Part shown: in pieces, positions 39,993 through 48,343 of the stretch
Numbering within the stretch: position 1 is the first letter of the stretch
Layout of the letters: each line of letters opens with the position of its first letter
Assembly: GCF_008085915.1 (NCBI RefSeq)
Contig: NZ_VSJK01000002.1
Span: 310,001 to 374,000 of the forward strand
Length of the DNA: 64,000 nucleotides
Source: Oceaniovalibus sp. ACAM 378
Lineage (GTDB): Bacteria; Pseudomonadota; Alphaproteobacteria; Rhodobacterales; Rhodobacteraceae
Reading direction: 5' to 3'
Position numbers and translations under genes: made by a program
The notes under the pieces: generated by a model
Seen by the model: only the letters and a program-made list of their open reading frames with translations
Database searches by the model: none
Told to the model about the DNA's origin: nothing

Positions 39993-42170
39993 TCAGGTCG
40001 CGCTGTCGGGCCCACCGCCGGCCCGGGTCAGCGCATCAAGCACCGCGTCGGTGGACAGCAATTCGGGCAGCGCGATCCCCTCGGGCGCGGCGGGGCCATA
40101 GACGATGTTGAACGGAATGCCGTAACGCCCGTTGGTTTCGAGATAACGCGCGATCACCGGGTCGGGGCGGGTCCAGTCGGCACGCATTGGCACGACGTCT
40201 GGCTGGGCAAGCGCCAGAGCCACGTCGCCCCGGCTGAGCACAAGCGCCTTGTTCGCTTTGCAGGTCAGGCACCAGTCGGCAGTCACATCGACAAAAACCG
40301 TGCGCCCTTCCGACACCAGCCGGGCGATCTCGGCACGTTCGAACGGCTGCCAGATCGTCTCGGTCCCGGCGATCTGGTCGGTTGCGCCGCCCGAGACGTC
40401 GCGTGGTGCCAAGGCAGGTACGACAAGCACCGCCGCAGCCATGATCACGGCCACCAGCGCGGCGCGGCCCGGCTTGTGCCGTACCACCAGCAAGGCGAGC
40501 GACCCCACCGCCAGAATTCCGATGGCAAGCGCCGCGGCCACAGGGCCAGCCACGGCGGCCAGGACCCAGATCAGCCAGGCGGCAGTCAGCGCCAGCAACC
40601 CGCCCAGCAGCCCGCGAACCGCCAGCATCCAGCGCCCGGGCCGGGGCAGGGAGCGGATCATCGCAGGCCGCGCCGCCACAACCAGATAAGGCAGCGCAAG
40701 CCCCAGCCCCAGCGCGCTGAACACCAGCACAATATCAACCGCACCGCCTGACAGGGCAAAGGCCACCGCCGTGCCCAGAAACGGCGCGGAACAGGGCGTG
40801 GCAAGCACGGCGGCGAAGGCACCCGTGGCAAAATCCCCGGCCAACCCCTTGCGCGACTCGCCCTTCGCCATCGCGGTTGTCCAGGACTGCGGCAAGGTGA
40901 TTTCAAACAGTCCGAACAGGTTGGCGGCGAACAGCCCCAGCAGCGCGATCATCCCGGCCAGAAAGAATGGGTTCTGAAACTGCAATCCCCAGCCCACCGC
41001 TAACCCCAGCGATTTTGCACCAATTGTCGCGCCTGCCAGCAGCCACATGAAGGCCATCACCCCCAGCGCCGAAACCAGAAACCCGCTGCGCACCCGCGCC
41101 GATGACATGCCCTGTGATTGAATGGCCGAAGACAGCTTGATCGACAGAACCGGCAGAACGCAGGGCATGACGTTCAGGATCAGCCCACCCAGAAGCGCCA
41201 CCAGCACGATCCACGCCCGTTCGCCCATGTCCGGCCCCGAAACGCTCATTTCGATGGGCGGCTCGGGCGCAACCGAGGCGCGCGAAAGATCGAAGGTCGC
41301 GGCGCGGGGGCCATCGGCGACGGTCACGGACAGCGGCGCTGTGTCGTCCCCGGCCAGCAGAGGCAACCGCGCCCAAAGCAGCCTGCCATCTTCGCCCAGC
41401 CGGATATCCGGCACACCGAATGCAGCGGTGCCCTGTTCGGGAAAGATGTCGGGTGCGGCAAACGGCGTGTCGCTGCGCAGGGTCACGGTCAGGGCCGTGT
41501 CATCCAGATGGGCGGTGCCCGGCTCGACTCCGGCGGTGCTTGCATCGGGCACCTGCGCTACCGCTGCGGCAATCAGCGTGGCGGAGGCCGTGTCGATGTC
41601 TGTGGTATTTCCCCCGCCCGAGTCCGAGCCGGTGCCTGCGGGCAGATCCAGTGACAGCTCAAGGGTTTTCGGAACGCAGATGTCGGAACAGATCAGCAGA
41701 TTCAGTGTGCCGCGCAGCTCGGTAGGCGCACCCGGTTCGGCCAGCGCGATGCGCATGGGGAACACGACCTCTGAGGCATAGCCGAAATTCTCGATCCCGA
41801 AGGCGCGGAACCGGGTGGGCGTGGGCCAGAGAAACTCCACGTCGGCCACGTTTTGCGATCCATCCCAGTGGATTTCGGGTGGCAGGCCGACTTCGCCCGG
41901 GGACCGCCAATAGGTTTTCCAACCGTCGCCCAGCGTGACATGCAAACCCGCCGATACCGAAGCCGCACCGGGTGCGATGCCGTTCTCGGCGGTCAGCAGG
42001 CGGGCCGAGACGTTGGCATCTCCCACGCTTTCCGACTCAGCGGCCAGCACCGGCGCTATTCCCCCGAACAGGGCCAGAAAGAGACAGGCAAACGCCCATA
42101 CCCGCGGCATTCCGGCGATAAAGGTTTGGGCCCGGGTCTGATGGCTGCGGATGCTTGGGGTATAAATCAC
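39993..42170 (-). CDS. protein-disulfide reductase, ScsB/DsbD type
   Basis: Inner-membrane electron carrier of 725 residues. After a signal peptide (AFACLFLALFGGIAPVLA) comes an N-terminal DsbD/ScsB domain with a cysteine in LLICSDICVP, then about eight membrane helices with the redox cysteines in MPCVLPVLSIKL and ATPCSAPFLG, and a C-terminal thioredoxin-like domain with WCLTCK. The TPCSAPFLG form is typical of ScsB-like proteins linked to copper tolerance. GTG 42170 is preferred since AAAGGGA lies 6 bases before it; ATG 42110 and the codon at 42239 are alternatives. It is divergent from copA, which supports a copper or envelope-redox role. Confidence 0.85.
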   Translation of the reverse strand: MIYTPSIRSHQTRAQTFIAGMPRVWAFACLFLALFGGIAPVLAAESESVGDANVSARLLTAENGIAPGAASVSAGLHVTLGDGWKTYWRSPGEVGLPPEIHWDGSQNVADVEFLWPTPTRFRAFGIENFGYASEVVFPMRIALAEPGAPTELRGTLNLLICSDICVPKTLELSLDLPAGTGSDSGGGNTTDIDTASATLIAAAVAQVPDASTAGVEPGTAHLDDTALTVTLRSDTPFAAPDIFPEQGTAAFGVPDIRLGEDGRLLWARLPLLAGDDTAPLSVTVADGPRAATFDLSRASVAPEPPIEMSVSGPDMGERAWIVLVALLGGLILNVMPCVLPVLSIKLSSAIQSQGMSSARVRSGFLVSALGVMAFMWLLAGATIGAKSLGLAVGWGLQFQNPFFLAGMIALLGLFAANLFGLFEITLPQSWTTAMAKGESRKGLAGDFATGAFAAVLATPCSAPFLGTAVAFALSGGAVDIVLVFSALGLGLALPYLVVAARPAMIRSLPRPGRWMLAVRGLLGGLLALTAAWLIWVLAAVAGPVAAALAIGILAVGSLALLVVRHKPGRAALVAVIMAAAVLVVPALAPRDVSGGATDQIAGTETIWQPFERAEIARLVSEGRTVFVDVTADWCLTCKANKALVLSRGDVALALAQPDVVPMRADWTRPDPVIARYLETNGRYGIPFNIVYGPAAPEGIALPELLSTDAVLDALTRAGGGPDSAT

Positions 42171-42329
42171 GGTCGGTCCCTTTGCTTGGCGACGTGCTTG
42201 TGCGGTTACACATCCAATGCCCACGGCTCGAAAGGTCAAGCCATGCGGTCGGGACTCACCCCTTCGTGATGGTGAGTGTGACGATCTGAGGCCCGATTAC
42301 AGGCGAGATGCAAAAGTTTCGCACAGCCC

Positions 42330-42360
42330 TTGACCTTCCAGTTACGGGAACCCTCATATC
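42330..42360 (+). promoter_or_regulatory. CueR-type promoter/operator of copA
   Basis: A -35 box TTGACC (42330-42335) and a -10-like CATATC (42355-42360) are 19 bases apart, the over-long spacing used by MerR-family regulators. The spacer holds the imperfect dyad TTCCAG-TTA-CGGGAA (42336-42350), close to the known CueR operator pattern ACCTTCC-N7-GGAAGGT. This promoter also excludes copA starts upstream of 42360. Confidence 0.8.
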
Positions 42361-42388
42361 CCGAAGGAGCAACATTCCGGAGCCCGCC

Positions 42389-44908
42389 ATGCCCACGACG
42401 CCCGCCACTACGATCACCATGAAAATCAGCGGCCTGAGCTGCGCATCCTGCGTCGGGCGGGCCGAACGCGCCATTGTCGCCGTTTCGGGGGTCGTCGGGG
42501 CGAACATCAACCTCGCCAGCGAAACCGCGCAGGTCGATCCCGGCAGCGTCGCGCCGGGCGAGATTGCCGATGCGTTGGACAAGGCCGGATACCCTGCCGA
42601 GATCACCGAGGCGCTGTTCGATATCGAGGAGATGCACTGTGCCTCCTGCGCCGGGCGGATCGAAACGGCGCTTTTGGCACTGCCGGGCGTGGTGGCGGCG
42701 ACGGTCAACCCGGCGACGGAGACGGCCAGTGTGCGCTGGTTCGCCGGAGCCGTGACGCCAGAACAGATTGCCCAGGTATCGGGGGACGCCGGATATCCCG
42801 CCACGTTGCGCAGCGCGGCCTCGGCGATGGAAGATGATAGTGGGGCAGTTGACCGCTCGGCTGCGCTTGGGCGTGATGTGGCGATCGCCGCCGCGCTCAC
42901 CCTGCCTGTGTTCGTGATGGAGATGGGCAGTCATTTCATCCCGGGCGTTCACGATCTGATCGCGGGCACCATCGGGATACGGGTTTCGTGGCTGATCCAA
43001 TTCGCGTTGGTGACGCTGGTGATGGTCTGGCCGGGGCGGCGAATCCTGTTTGGCGGTGCGCGGTCCCTGCTGCGCGGTGCGCCCGATATGAACGCGCTTG
43101 TGGCGCTGGGCACATCGGCGGCCTGGATGTTTTCCACCGTTGCCCTGTTCGCGCCGGGCCTTCTGCCGGTCGGAACGCAGGCGGTCTATTACGAGGCGGC
43201 AGCGGTGATCATCACGCTGATCCTGCTGGGTCGCTGGCTGGAGCTGCGGGCCAAGGGGCGCACGGGTGCCGCCATCCGGGCCCTTGCAGGGTTGCAGCCG
43301 CGCACGGCAATGGTGCTGCGCGACGGTGCACTGGTTGAAACCGAAATCGCGCAGATCCGGCAGGGCGATCTGGTGCAGATCCGTCCGGGCGAAAGGATCG
43401 CAGTGGACGGCACGGTGACGGCGGGCGCATCCTTTGTCGACGAAAGTATGATCACCGGAGAAGCAGCGCCGGTTGAGCGCAGCGTCAGCGCTCCGGTGGT
43501 GGGTGGCACGGTCAACGGCACCGGCGCTCTGACGGTACGGGCAACGGCGGTGGGTGCTGACACGGTGCTGGCGTCGATTGTGCGGATGGTCGAACAGGCG
43601 CAGGGCGCGAAACTGCCGATTCAGGCGATGGTTGACCGGGTGGTGATGTGGTTTGTACCTGCGGTGATGGCGGTTGCTGCCGTGACCGTTGCGGTCTGGC
43701 TAATCTTTGGCCCCGCTCCGGCGTTGCCTTTCGCACTGGTGGCGGGCGTGTCTGTTCTGATCGTCGCCTGCCCCTGTGCCATGGGTCTGGCCACGCCGGT
43801 CTCGGTGATGGTCGGATCGGGGCGGGCGGCGCAGCTGGGTGTGCTGTTTCGCAAGGGCGACGCGCTGCAATCCCTCTCGGGTGTCAGTGTCATCGCCTTT
43901 GACAAGACCGGAACGCTGACCCAAGGGCGTCCGGAACTGACCGATTTCACACTGGCTGAGTCTGCGGTGGCTGGTGGGCAGGACCGCGATGGGGTGCTGG
44001 CCCGGATCGCGGCGGTTGAATCGCTGTCAGAACACCCGGTAGCGTCGGCAATCGTGCGGGCCGCTGCCGGACTGACCCTGCCAGCGGTTGACGGGTTCGA
44101 TGCGATCAACGGCATGGGCGTGCGCGGGCAGGTCGATGGTCTTGATATCATCGTCGGCGCCGACCGGCTTATGGCACAAGAAGGCATCGAGATTGCCGAT
44201 CTGGCACCTCTTGGACTGCGGATCGGCGAACGGGGGCGCACGCCCCTTTATGCCGCCATCGACGGGCGGGCGGTGGCGGTGCTTGGCGTGGCCGATCCGG
44301 TCAGACCGACCAGCCGCGCCGCGCTGGACGCGTTGCGCACCATGGGTCTGCGACTTGCGATGATCACCGGCGACAACCGTGCCACCGCACAGGCCATCGC
44401 GAATGATCTGGGCATATCTGAGGTCGAGGCCGAGGTCATGCCCGACGGCAAGGTTGCCGCGCTGGAGCGTCTGCGCGCCCATGGCACGCTGGCCTTTGTC
44501 GGTGACGGGATCAATGACGCGCCCGCCCTTGCCGCCGCCGATGTGGGGATCGCCGTGGGCACCGGCACGGATGTCGCCATTGAAACAGCGGATGTGGTGC
44601 TGATGTCGGGCGATCCGGTCGGTGTCGTGCGGGCCATCGCCGTCAGTCGCGCCACCATTCGCAACATCCGCCAAAACCTGTTCTGGGCTTTCGCCTATAA
44701 CATCGCGCTGATTCCGGTGGCGGCTGGGGCGCTGTATCCGTTGACCGGCACCTTGTTGTCGCCGATGCTGGCCGCAGGGGCGATGGCACTGTCCAGCCTG
44801 TTCGTCCTGTCGAACGCACTGCGCCTGCGCCGTGCTGCGGACCCGGCTGCACCGAGCAGCGCCAAAGGCGCCAAACCCGCCCTGTTGGAAGAAAGAACGG
44901 CCCTGTGA
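42389..44908 (+). CDS. copA: Cu(I)-exporting P1B-type ATPase
   Basis: Copper efflux pump of 839 residues. Two heavy-metal-associated domains have CASC at residues 18-21 and 84-87. The membrane CPC motif is at 461-463, the phosphorylated Asp is D505 in DKTGTLTQ, and GDGINDAPAL follows in the P-domain, all typical of Cu(I) ATPases. ATG 42389 is chosen because the CueR promoter lies at 42330-42360 and CCGGAG sits 6 bases before it; the longer frame from 42308 would start upstream of the promoter. cueR overlaps its end by four bases. Confidence 0.95.
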   Translation: MPTTPATTITMKISGLSCASCVGRAERAIVAVSGVVGANINLASETAQVDPGSVAPGEIADALDKAGYPAEITEALFDIEEMHCASCAGRIETALLALPGVVAATVNPATETASVRWFAGAVTPEQIAQVSGDAGYPATLRSAASAMEDDSGAVDRSAALGRDVAIAAALTLPVFVMEMGSHFIPGVHDLIAGTIGIRVSWLIQFALVTLVMVWPGRRILFGGARSLLRGAPDMNALVALGTSAAWMFSTVALFAPGLLPVGTQAVYYEAAAVIITLILLGRWLELRAKGRTGAAIRALAGLQPRTAMVLRDGALVETEIAQIRQGDLVQIRPGERIAVDGTVTAGASFVDESMITGEAAPVERSVSAPVVGGTVNGTGALTVRATAVGADTVLASIVRMVEQAQGAKLPIQAMVDRVVMWFVPAVMAVAAVTVAVWLIFGPAPALPFALVAGVSVLIVACPCAMGLATPVSVMVGSGRAAQLGVLFRKGDALQSLSGVSVIAFDKTGTLTQGRPELTDFTLAESAVAGGQDRDGVLARIAAVESLSEHPVASAIVRAAAGLTLPAVDGFDAINGMGVRGQVDGLDIIVGADRLMAQEGIEIADLAPLGLRIGERGRTPLYAAIDGRAVAVLGVADPVRPTSRAALDALRTMGLRLAMITGDNRATAQAIANDLGISEVEAEVMPDGKVAALERLRAHGTLAFVGDGINDAPALAAADVGIAVGTGTDVAIETADVVLMSGDPVGVVRAIAVSRATIRNIRQNLFWAFAYNIALIPVAAGALYPLTGTLLSPMLAAGAMALSSLFVLSNALRLRRAADPAAPSSAKGAKPALLEERTAL

Positions 44909-45315
44909 ACATCGGAGAAGTTTCGAAACGCGCCAAACTGCCAGCCAAGACGATCCGATACTATGAAGAGATCGGTCTGATCCTTCCGCAGCGCGAACCG
45001 AACGGTTACCGGGTGTTCCGCGCTTCGGAACTGCACAAGCTCGAGTTTGTCGGCCGGGCGCGGGCGATGGGATTCAGCATCGAAGAATGCCGCACCCTGC
45101 TGGCCCTGTGGGATGACCGGAACCGTGCGAGCGCTGATGTGCGGGCACTGGCCGCCCGGCATCTGGCGGTGATCGAGGCGCGGATGGATGATTTGCGGGC
45201 GATGCACGCCACCCTGTCGGATCTGGTCACCGCCTGCGCCGGCGACGACCGCCCCGATTGCCCGATCCTGTCGACGCTTGCTGCAGACGGTGCGCCGCCG
45301 GACCGGGAATTGTGA
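44905..45315 (+). CDS. cueR: Cu(I)-responsive MerR-family regulator
   Basis: Regulator of 136 residues with an N-terminal winged helix (NIGEVSKRAKLPAKTIRYYE), a long dimerisation helix and a metal loop with C111 and C119 (CAGDDRPDC), matching Cys112/Cys120 of E. coli CueR, including the eight-residue spacing. The GTG start overlaps copA as GTGA, so activator and pump form one operon under the CueR promoter, giving positive autoregulation. Confidence 0.93.
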   Translation: MNIGEVSKRAKLPAKTIRYYEEIGLILPQREPNGYRVFRASELHKLEFVGRARAMGFSIEECRTLLALWDDRNRASADVRALAARHLAVIEARMDDLRAMHATLSDLVTACAGDDRPDCPILSTLAADGAPPDREL

Positions 45316-45349
45316 TCCGCCCGGCAGGGGGCTGATCCTGCCGGGCGGA
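45316..45349. terminator. strong hairpin between cueR and convergent VWA gene
   Basis: TCCGCCCGGCAGG (45316-45328) pairs perfectly over 13 bases with CCTGCCGGGCGGA (45337-45349), loop of 8. It starts directly after the cueR stop and ends 22 bases before the stop of the convergent gene. No clear T-run on either strand; a two-way terminator or 3'-end stabiliser. Confidence 0.6.
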
Positions 45350-45371
45350 AATTGGTGTGGATGGTCGCGCG

Positions 45372-47297
45372 TCAGTTCTTCAGGCTTTGCGCCAACCGCA
45401 TCAGGTTCACTGCCTCGCGGCGGTATCCGAACGGGTCGTCGCCCGTGCCCGACACCGCCAGCGCGATGGCGTCTTCCAGCGTCCAATCGCCCAGATAATC
45501 CGATCCGCGCAAAACCTGCCCGAACCCGGCGATCGCGGCGGCAAAACGTGCCTCATTGTCCGGGGCCGTCAGGGCGGTGGGCAGGACAATTTCGCTCAGG
45601 GTCGAGGTGTCGCTGCCGGGTGCCTTGGACCGCAGGCGCAGCAGGCCGATTTCATCGCTGTCACCCGTCGGGGTCAGAGCGCCATAACGAAGCGGATCAC
45701 TCAGCACGGCAGGCGATCCGACCGGCGTGATCTCATACAGGGCGGTGACACTATGTCCGGCACCGATCTCGCCCGCGTCCACCTTGTCGTTGTTGAAATC
45801 CTCGCGCCGCAGAGCGCGGGTTTCATAGCCGATCAGACGGTATTCAGCGACGGTCGCGGGGTTGAACTCGACCTGTATCTTGACGTCATCGGCAATCGGA
45901 AACAGCGCGCCGGTCAACTGGTCCACCAGCACTTTCTGCGCCTCGGCCAGAGTGTCAATATAGGCGGCCTGCCCGTTGCCGCTCTGGGCCAGCGCCTGCA
46001 TCGTTGCATCGTCCAGATTGCCCCGACCAAAACCCAGAACCGACAGATAGGTGCCACTGTCACGCTTGTCGGCGATAAAGCGTTCCAGCGCCTTGGGATC
46101 GGCCAGCCCGACATTGAAATCACCATCGGTGGCCAGCAGGATGCGGCTGACATCGCCGTTTTGCGCCATGGATGCGGCAGTGGCATAGGCCTGTTGCAGC
46201 CCGGCCTGCCCCGCCGTCGATCCGCCTGCCTCAAGCCGGTCAAGCGCGGCCATGATGGTGGCGCGGTCGCTGGCCGGGGTCGGGTCAAGCACCTGACCGG
46301 CAGACCCGGCATAGGTGACGATCGCCACCTCGTCCTCGGGGCGCAACTGACCCAGCATCAGGCGGAATGACTGTTTCAGCAGGCCCAGCCGGTCGGCCCC
46401 CTGCATCGATCCCGACGTGTCGATCAGGAACACCAGATTCAACGGCGGGCGATCGGCGATGGCGGGCAAGGCTCCTTGCAATCCGATGCGCAGCAGCCGC
46501 GTGTCGGGGTTCCACGGGGTTTCCATCAGGCTGACCGTGGGGCGAAAGGCGGTCCCATCATCGGGGGCTGGATAGGCATAGGGGAAGTAATTGATCATCT
46601 CTTCCACCCGCACCGCTTCGGGCGGAGGCAGGACTCCGGACAAAATCGAGGACCGCACAACACCATAGCTCGCAGTGTCTACATCAATGGAGAAAGTCGA
46701 AACCGGGGTTTCCGAGGTGATTTTAACCGGGTTCGGATCGGCATTGGCAAAGGCTTCGGTGTCGGCTTCGGGCTGAACCACGGGCGCGTCGGCGGACATG
46801 GCGCCGACAGCGCGCGCACCTGCCTTGCTGTGCAACGCCTCGCGTTGCGCCGGAGGGGCGGTGACGCGTGAGGGCAAGGGCGCAAAGGTCATGTCGGCGG
46901 ACCCTTCGCCTGCCGCTGTGGAGTCGGGCGCAACCGCATAAGGTGCGGCGGCGCGTTCTCTCATTGGTGGCGCGGCGGCCTCGTCCTGTGGTGCGGGGCT
47001 GGGCAACAGCAGGGCGCGGGTATCGGGCAGGGCGACAAAGACGACGCAGGCGACAAGCGCTGTCGTCGCGGTGAGCGCGCGCGGGGTGGCAAGGGTGGCA
47101 AACATCTGGCGTACTCCGGTCATGATCCCCGCCCATCTCTTTGGGCGGTCAGAACTATGACGCGGCGGTGTGGCCGATCCTTGGTGGCGGGCAAAGATTT
47201 CCTGTGCCCGGGCCAGATTTTCGGCACGTCGGGTGGAATCGGACGGCGGAGTGGCGGCGTCCATGGCAGATTTCAGATCGTCCAGCGGATCATTCAT
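45372..47297 (-). CDS. membrane-anchored VWA domain protein coupled to an ECF sigma factor
   Basis: Protein of 641 residues. Residues 1-70 are cytoplasmic-like and charged (NDPLDDLKSAMDAA and ENLARAQEIFARHQG), followed by one membrane helix near 78-95 (ATTALVACVVFVAL), a linker, a YfbK-type N-terminal region (SIDVDTASYGVVRSSI), a VWA domain with the MIDAS motif DTSGSMQG, and a C-terminal DUF3520-like region. The 4-base overlap with the sigma gene and the single-helix topology suggest that the short cytoplasmic part acts as an anti-sigma or sensor segment. That role is inferred; the VWA family assignment is direct. Confidence 0.85.
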   Translation of the reverse strand: MNDPLDDLKSAMDAATPPSDSTRRAENLARAQEIFARHQGSATPPRHSSDRPKRWAGIMTGVRQMFATLATPRALTATTALVACVVFVALPDTRALLLPSPAPQDEAAAPPMRERAAAPYAVAPDSTAAGEGSADMTFAPLPSRVTAPPAQREALHSKAGARAVGAMSADAPVVQPEADTEAFANADPNPVKITSETPVSTFSIDVDTASYGVVRSSILSGVLPPPEAVRVEEMINYFPYAYPAPDDGTAFRPTVSLMETPWNPDTRLLRIGLQGALPAIADRPPLNLVFLIDTSGSMQGADRLGLLKQSFRLMLGQLRPEDEVAIVTYAGSAGQVLDPTPASDRATIMAALDRLEAGGSTAGQAGLQQAYATAASMAQNGDVSRILLATDGDFNVGLADPKALERFIADKRDSGTYLSVLGFGRGNLDDATMQALAQSGNGQAAYIDTLAEAQKVLVDQLTGALFPIADDVKIQVEFNPATVAEYRLIGYETRALRREDFNNDKVDAGEIGAGHSVTALYEITPVGSPAVLSDPLRYGALTPTGDSDEIGLLRLRSKAPGSDTSTLSEIVLPTALTAPDNEARFAAAIAGFGQVLRGSDYLGDWTLEDAIALAVSGTGDDPFGYRREAVNLMRLAQSLKN

Positions 47298-47839
47298 GTG
47301 GTGGTCTCCTGCTCTGCCATGGCGCGCAGACGCTTTCGCACTTCGGACAAGCGCCAGCTGACCGTGCCTTCGGAAATCCCAAGCACCGCGGCAGCCTCGC
47401 CATGGGTCAGGTCATCGCCCAGCGTCAGCGCCAGAGTGTCGCGCAGATCGTCAGGCAGGGCGGCCATCGCACCGCTCAGCCAGTCCTGCCTTGCGGCGCC
47501 CTGGGCGATATCCGCTTGCCGTGCCACCTCCCAGTCTCCCCAACCGGTGGCGGCTTTTGCATGGCTGGAGGCGCGTCGGCGTCTGTCATGCGCAGCATTC
47601 ACCGCAACCCGGTAAAGCCAGGTGGAAAACTGCGCATCGCCCCGGAACCCGGGCAGTTTCGCGGGCAAGGACAGACAGATATCCTGGGTCAAATCCTCGG
47701 CCTGATCGCGGGCACCGGTCAGCCGGAAGCACAGGCCGAACAGCCTGTCATAACTTCGTTCCAGCAATGCGGCAAAAGCGGCGCTGTCGCCGCCCGCAGC
47801 GGCCATCGCCAGGGCATGATCAGATGTGTTCATTCGCAT
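47294..47839 (-). CDS. ECF-type RNA polymerase sigma factor
   Basis: Sigma-70 family group 4 protein of about 181 residues. Region 2 is seen as FRLTGARDQAEDLTQDICL with RGDAQFSTWLYRVAVNAAHD, and region 4 as LPDDLRDTLALTLGDDLTHGEAAAVLGISEGTVSWRL (read in part). ATG 47839 or 47833 is the likely start; the GTG at 47887 directly abuts a hairpin and is unlikely. Its stop overlaps the VWA gene as ATGA, so the two proteins are made together. No classical zinc-type anti-sigma gene lies nearby. Target genes are unknown. Confidence 0.87.
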   Translation of the reverse strand: MRMNTSDHALAMAAAGGDSAAFAALLERSYDRLFGLCFRLTGARDQAEDLTQDICLSLPAKLPGFRGDAQFSTWLYRVAVNAAHDRRRRASSHAKAATGWGDWEVARQADIAQGAARQDWLSGAMAALPDDLRDTLALTLGDDLTHGEAAAVLGISEGTVSWRLSEVRKRLRAMAEQETTT

Positions 47840-47887
47840 GACAGTCGTTTGACGCAGGGGGGCGGTCAATCCTTGGCGGGTCGGCAC

Positions 47888-47931
47888 AAAAATCTCTCAG
47901 AGATTTTTCCTGAGAAAATCCAGATTTTCTC
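47888..47931. repeat. two-hairpin dispersed repeat, copy 1
   Basis: Hairpin one: AAAAATCTC (47888-47896), loop TCA, GAGATTTTT (47900-47908). Three bases later hairpin two: GAGAAAATC (47912-47920), loop CA, GATTTTCTC (47923-47931), then GGGG. The same layout with changed but still paired stem bases occurs at 54030-54073. It sits in the region between the divergent sigma-factor and Lrp-like genes. Confidence 0.8.
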
Positions 47932-48009
47932 GGGGACTACCGCAACGGCAGTGCATTGACCCCGGCGCGGACCTGACGGTACTGGTAATGCCAGCAAGGA
48001 GTCCGTGCC

Positions 48010-48246
48010 ATGGAATGTGTATTCGTTCAGATCAGATGCGTGCCGGGGGAAACTTACCGCGTGGCGGATGAGATCGTGTTGCGCGAACTGCAGTCGGAAC
48101 TCTATTCGACCAGCGGCGAATTCGACCTTCTGGTGAAGATGTATATTTCCGGCGATCAGGATATTGGGCTGTTCATCAACGACAACCTGCGCACCATCAA
48201 GGGCGTGGAGCGGACGCTGACAACGCTGACGTTCAAGGCATTCTGA
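48010..48246 (+). CDS. stand-alone Lrp/AsnC ligand-binding (RAM) domain protein
   Basis: Protein of 78 residues that corresponds to the C-terminal ligand-binding domain of Lrp/AsnC regulators without the helix-turn-helix. The pattern CVFVQIRCVPG, TSGEFDLLVKMYI and VERTLTTLTFKAF is standard for the RAM fold. An ideal AAGGAG box lies 8 bases before ATG 48010, so the short form is a genuine gene and not a truncated regulator. Such proteins bind amino acids as oligomers and may modulate full-length Lrp proteins or enzymes. Confidence 0.85.
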   Translation: MECVFVQIRCVPGETYRVADEIVLRELQSELYSTSGEFDLLVKMYISGDQDIGLFINDNLRTIKGVERTLTTLTFKAF

Positions 48247-48307
48247 ACCGGCTTCGCAATCCCTGTGCTCTGGCGGGAAACCCCGTCACGCAACGGCACC
48301 CGGTATC

Positions 48308-48334
48308 GCCGCGCCAGCCCGAAGGTGGCGCGGC
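48308..48334. terminator. hairpin between convergent Lrp-like and aldehyde dehydrogenase genes
   Basis: GCCGCGCCA (48308-48316) pairs with TGGCGCGGC (48326-48334) over a 9-base loop, lying 10 bases from the stop of the convergent aldehyde dehydrogenase gene. No T-run. Confidence 0.5.
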
Positions 48335-48343
48335 AAGGATTGA

